Shown here in pieces: positions 6,457-8,404 of a stretch of DNA of 8,404 nt. Origin of the DNA: Salinibacterium sp. GTDB lineage: Bacteria; Actinomycetota; Actinomycetes; Actinomycetales; Microbacteriaceae. The position numbers were made by a program, and so were the translations under genes. Location: positions 1 to 8,404 of the forward strand of contig JANXTJ010000175.1 in the NCBI GenBank assembly GCA_025352485.1. The letters run 5' to 3'. How positions within the stretch are numbered: the stretch's first letter is position 1; each line of letters begins with the position of its first letter. The notes below the pieces were generated by a model, which was given only the letters and a program-made list of their open reading frames with translations, had not been told where the DNA came from and did not search any database.

Positions 6457-7218
6457 TCAGGCCGCGGCGACCGTGACGATGAATCGCTGGTAGGACTCGA
6501 GCGTGGTCACGGCGGTCACCGCGCGCAGCACGAGCTCATCGACCTGATCGGTGTACGTCGCGACCGAATTGGCCAGGCCCGTCGTGCCGTCGATCGTCGA
6601 CTCGAGCGCCGTGATGCCCAGGCGCGCGAAGTTGGCAGCATACGATCCGATGCCCTGATAACCCACGGCCTCTTGGCGCAGGGCTGGCAGCGCGTCGGCC
6701 TGCACGACGGTTCGGGCGTAGAGCACCCCGCGCACGGTGCGACCCGCCGCATCCCGCCGCAGGTCGGCCATCGCCGCCGCCGCCGTTGACGGGGTGAGCC
6801 AATTGAGCAGGATGCCGTCGGCCGTCTGCGCGCCGAGTTTGCGCATCTTCGGGCCGAGTGCACCCACGAGCACGGTAACCCGCCCGCTGAGCACGTCGAC
6901 GCCCTCGGCCACCCGGCGCAGAGCATCGTGCGGCCCGCCCGAACCAATGCCGATGGCCAGCCGATGACTCGGCAGATCGCCGAGCCGAGCCGCGATCTCG
7001 GCCGCCGGCCGACGGTCGAGGGGGATGACCCCGCTCGCCAGCGAGAGCCGCGTGGTGACCGCCGCGACGACGGCAAGCCCGGCGAGCGAGTCGCCCGCTG
7101 GGCTGTCATTGAGCCAGAGCGTGCTAAATCCGAGCGCTTCGATCTGGGGGGCCAGCTCGCGCAGGATGTCATGCGGCGTGGCACCCGGCAACCCGATAGA
7201 CACCCGCGAGAGGTTCAC
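6457..7218 (-). CDS. LLM-class (luciferase-like) flavin-dependent oxidoreductase, short form
   Basis: Predicted cytoplasmic TIM-barrel oxidoreductase of the bacterial luciferase-like superfamily, which uses FMN or F420; cofactor and substrate cannot be assigned. Family features are the N-terminal strand RVSIGLPG (5-12), the EALGFSTLWLND segment (27-38), the LSLASGVIPLDRRPA region (58-72), the glycine-rich AIGIGSGG (88-95) and the typical GALGPKMRKLGAQTADGILL (119-138). At 253 residues it is shorter than the usual 290-350. The segment between strand 4 and GALGPKM looks condensed, so part of the insertion region may be missing. GTG at 7218 overlaps the TGA of the acetyltransferase as GTGA, with no strong Shine-Dalgarno, so translation is probably coupled to the upstream gene. 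Confidence 0.88.
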   Translation of the reverse strand: MNLSRVSIGLPGATPHDILRELAPQIEALGFSTLWLNDSPAGDSLAGLAVVAAVTTRLSLASGVIPLDRRPAAEIAARLGDLPSHRLAIGIGSGGPHDALRRVAEGVDVLSGRVTVLVGALGPKMRKLGAQTADGILLNWLTPSTAAAAMADLRRDAAGRTVRGVLYARTVVQADALPALRQEAVGYQGIGSYAANFARLGITALESTIDGTTGLANSVATYTDQVDELVLRAVTAVTTLESYQRFIVTVAAA

Positions 7219-7715
7219 AGCTGCTTGAGCATTCTGGTGTTGCCGAGGGTATTTTGCTTGACCCGGGAGAGGTCGAGAAATTCGGCGACCCCCTCGTCGG
7301 GCGAGAGGGTGAGCTGCACGAAGACGTCGGGCGCAACGATGCTCTCCTCGATCGGCTCAAAGCCCTGGCGGCCGAAAAAGGCCGTCTCAAAGGTGAGGCA
7401 AAACAGCCGAGACAGGCCGAGGCTTCTGGCATCCGTCTCGATGCGCTCAAGCAGGGAGCGCCCGACGCCGGTGCCGAGATGCCGGTCGGCCACGGCGAGC
7501 GTCCGCACCTCGCCGAGGTCTTCCCACATCACGTGCAGGGCCCCGCACCCGATCAGTTCGCCCTCGTCGTTTTGCGCGACCCGAAACTCTTGCACCGCCT
7601 CATAGAACACGACGAGATCTTTGCCGAGCAGGATGCGGCGGTGCACGAGCGGCTCAACGAGCCGTTGGATGGCGGGTACGTCGCTGGTGCGAGCGGGTCG
7701 AACAGTAAAGTTCAC
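7215..7715 (-). CDS. argA: GNAT amino-acid N-acetyltransferase, ArgA-like
   Basis: Single-domain GNAT enzyme of 166 residues that transfers acetyl from acetyl-CoA, probably to glutamate (or glutamine) as the first step of arginine synthesis. It closely resembles the short actinobacterial ArgA type (Mycobacterium tuberculosis Rv2747 class), recognised by RILLGKDLV (27-35), YEAVQEF (38-44), GCGALHVMWEDLGEVRTLAV (56-75), SRLFCLTFET.FF (102-114) and the C-terminal DEGVAEFLDLSRVKQNTLGNTRML (140-163). The acetyl-CoA pyrophosphate loop is RHLGTGVG (78-85). It lacks the amino-acid kinase domain of E. coli ArgA, as expected for this class. GTG start, 28 bases after the clpC stop, with a TAGCGT hexamer 6 bases upstream. 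It overlaps the downstream oxidoreductase by 4 bases. The family is secure; the exact amino-acid acceptor is inferred. Confidence 0.88.
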   Translation of the reverse strand: MNFTVRPARTSDVPAIQRLVEPLVHRRILLGKDLVVFYEAVQEFRVAQNDEGELIGCGALHVMWEDLGEVRTLAVADRHLGTGVGRSLLERIETDARSLGLSRLFCLTFETAFFGRQGFEPIEESIVAPDVFVQLTLSPDEGVAEFLDLSRVKQNTLGNTRMLKQL

Positions 7716-7721
7716 CCTCTC

Positions 7722-7727
7722 ACGCTA
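7722..7727 (-). promoter_or_regulatory. Candidate -10 box (TAGCGT) for the argA-like gene, leaderless
   Basis: - strand TAGCGT, then GAGAGG, then the GTG at 7715-7713. GAGAGG is Shine-Dalgarno-like in composition but directly abuts the start codon, too close for normal ribosome binding, so the -10 reading is preferred. It lies in the 28-base gap after clpC. Confidence 0.5.
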
Positions 7728-7740
7728 GCGGCTCAGCCGC
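7728..7740 (-). terminator. Small GC hairpin just after the clpC stop
   Basis: GCGGC-TCA-GCCGC (+ strand) is a perfect 5-bp inverted repeat with a 3-base loop, 3 bases past the clpC TGA. It could attenuate clpC transcription, but there is no U-tract and the next promoter hexamer begins immediately after it. Treat it as a weak candidate terminator or 3'-end stabiliser. Confidence 0.3.
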
Positions 7741-7743
7741 GGA

Positions 7744-8404
7744 TCAGGCCTCGACCGCTTCCGGCTCCTTCTCGGGCAGCCCCGCTTGGCGACCGGTGGT
7801 GAACACGAATGCACCGTCGATGTAGTCGACGTGCACGTGGTCACCCGCGTTGAGCTCGCCGTGCAGGATCTTCTCGCTCAGGGCATCCTCAATCTCGTGC
7901 TGCACGGCACGGCGCAGCGGCCGCGCCCCCAGCGACGGATCGAAGCCCACCTTGATGAGCTGCTCCTTCGCCGGGACCGTGAGCTCGACGCTCAGGTCTC
8001 GGTCGAGCAGACGGTCGCTCAGACGCTTGATGAAGAGGTCGACGATCTGCAGCAGCTCTTCTGAGCTCAGCTGCGGGAAGACGATCGTCTCGTCGACGCG
8101 GTTGAGGAACTCCGGCTTGAAGTGCTTCTTAAGCTCCTCGACGACCTTGCCGCGCATCCGGTCGTACCCGGTAGCGGTGTCGGTGCTCGAGGTGAACCCG
8201 ATCGGCGTGCCCGTAATGTCTTTCGTACCGAGGTTGGTGGTCATGATGATCACGGTGTTCTTGAAGTCGACAACGCGACCCTGGCCATCCGTCAGGCGCC
8301 CCTCTTCGAGAATCTGAAGGAGCGAGTTGAAGATGTCGGGGTGAGCCTTTTCGATCTCATCGAACAACACCACGGAGAACGGCTTGCGACGCACCTTTTC
8401 GGTG
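7744..8404 (-). CDS. clpC: ATP-dependent Clp protease ATP-binding subunit ClpC (C-terminal part; 5' end outside window)
   Basis: Hsp100/Clp AAA+ unfoldase that feeds substrates to the ClpP peptidase in the cytoplasm. Only the last 219 residues are here; the reading frame runs open through the window edge (TEKVRRKPFSVVLFDEIEKA). The fragment covers most of the second AAA+ module after Walker A: Walker B VVLFDEIEK (11-19), GRLTDGQGRVVDF (35-47), sensor 1 TTNLG (55-59, Asn57), arginine finger FLNRVDE (99-105, Arg102) and sensor 2 GARPLRRAVQ (159-168, Arg161). The C-terminal D2-small domain follows, then a short acidic tail (EKEPEAVEA). Sequence and tail fit actinobacterial ClpC rather than ClpA or ClpB. 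It is followed by the argA-like gene on the same strand after 28 bases. Regulation and N-domain cannot be seen. Confidence 0.96.
   Translation of the reverse strand, partial: TEKVRRKPFSVVLFDEIEKAHPDIFNSLLQILEEGRLTDGQGRVVDFKNTVIIMTTNLGTKDITGTPIGFTSSTDTATGYDRMRGKVVEELKKHFKPEFLNRVDETIVFPQLSSEELLQIVDLFIKRLSDRLLDRDLSVELTVPAKEQLIKVGFDPSLGARPLRRAVQHEIEDALSEKILHGELNAGDHVHVDYIDGAFVFTTGRQAGLPEKEPEAVEA

Larger units (their letters stand above)
1205..6817. repeat. Dispersed octamer CGGCATCC / GGATGCCG (8 copies)
   Basis: CGGCATCC starts at 1205, 1941, 2424, 3525, 4245 and 4467 on the + strand, and its complement GGATGCCG starts at 2899 and 6810. All copies lie within genes. They encode different dipeptides (Ala-Ser, Gly-Ile, or Asp-Ala on the opposite strand) in both gene orientations, so a shared protein motif does not explain them. 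The core GCATCC/GGATGC occurs 18 times by hand count. It is a word-frequency signal, not a mobile repeat. Confidence 0.45.

Noticed and set aside
4321..7715. A dedicated biosynthesis or resistance cluster made of the acetyltransferase, oxidoreductase, MFS exporter and PLP enzyme
   Set aside because: The acetyltransferase and PLP enzyme match housekeeping ArgA and PabC types, most genes have separate promoter-like hexamers, and no core synthase or pathway regulator is present.

Overview
This window looks like chromosomal core sequence from a high-GC Gram-positive bacterium, most likely a Microbacteriaceae-type actinobacterium. The case rests on high GC at third codon positions, frequent GTG starts (six of eight visible starts), a DUF2510 membrane protein, an Actinobacteria-style single-domain ArgA-like acetyltransferase next to clpC, and TAnnnT -10 boxes set almost directly against start codons. 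I see no IS element, phage gene, CRISPR array, tRNA or rRNA, and no cluster that looks like a defence or biosynthetic island.

Layout. On the + strand, positions 45-787 hold a membrane-anchored SGNH/GDSL hydrolase gene broken by an apparent one-base deletion near 621-625. It is followed by an intact radA (880-2220). Everything else lies on the - strand. In order of transcription (right to left) it runs: the 3' third of clpC (entering from 8404, ending 7744); an ArgA-like GNAT acetyltransferase (7715-7215); a short luciferase-like flavin oxidoreductase overlapping it by 4 bases (7218-6457); a single-pass secreted-domain protein with four cysteines (6442-5825); a DHA2-type MFS exporter (5805-4321); a PabC-like aminodeoxychorismate lyase (4293-3403); and a DUF2510 membrane protein with a DUF4333-like exterior domain (3321-2227). 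radA and the DUF2510 gene converge with only 6 bases between their stop codons. The only gaps near 80-90 bases are 788-879 and 3322-3402.

How the genes relate. Most are housekeeping or envelope functions: protein quality control (ClpC), recombination and replication-fork repair (RadA), arginine biosynthesis entry (ArgA-like), folate/p-aminobenzoate synthesis (PabC) and drug or metabolite export (MFS). They do not form one pathway. Only the acetyltransferase/oxidoreductase pair (GTGA overlap) and perhaps MFS-pabC (27-base gap, Shine-Dalgarno) look co-transcribed.

The most notable signals are at DNA level. Six genes, which are all of the visible starts except the overlapping gene and pabC, carry a TAnnnT hexamer 6 (once 7) bases before the start codon. 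That is the arrangement expected for leaderless mRNAs. Separately, the octamer CGGCATCC occurs eight times on both strands and in several reading phases, well above what base composition predicts. I found no convincing undescribed multi-gene system here.
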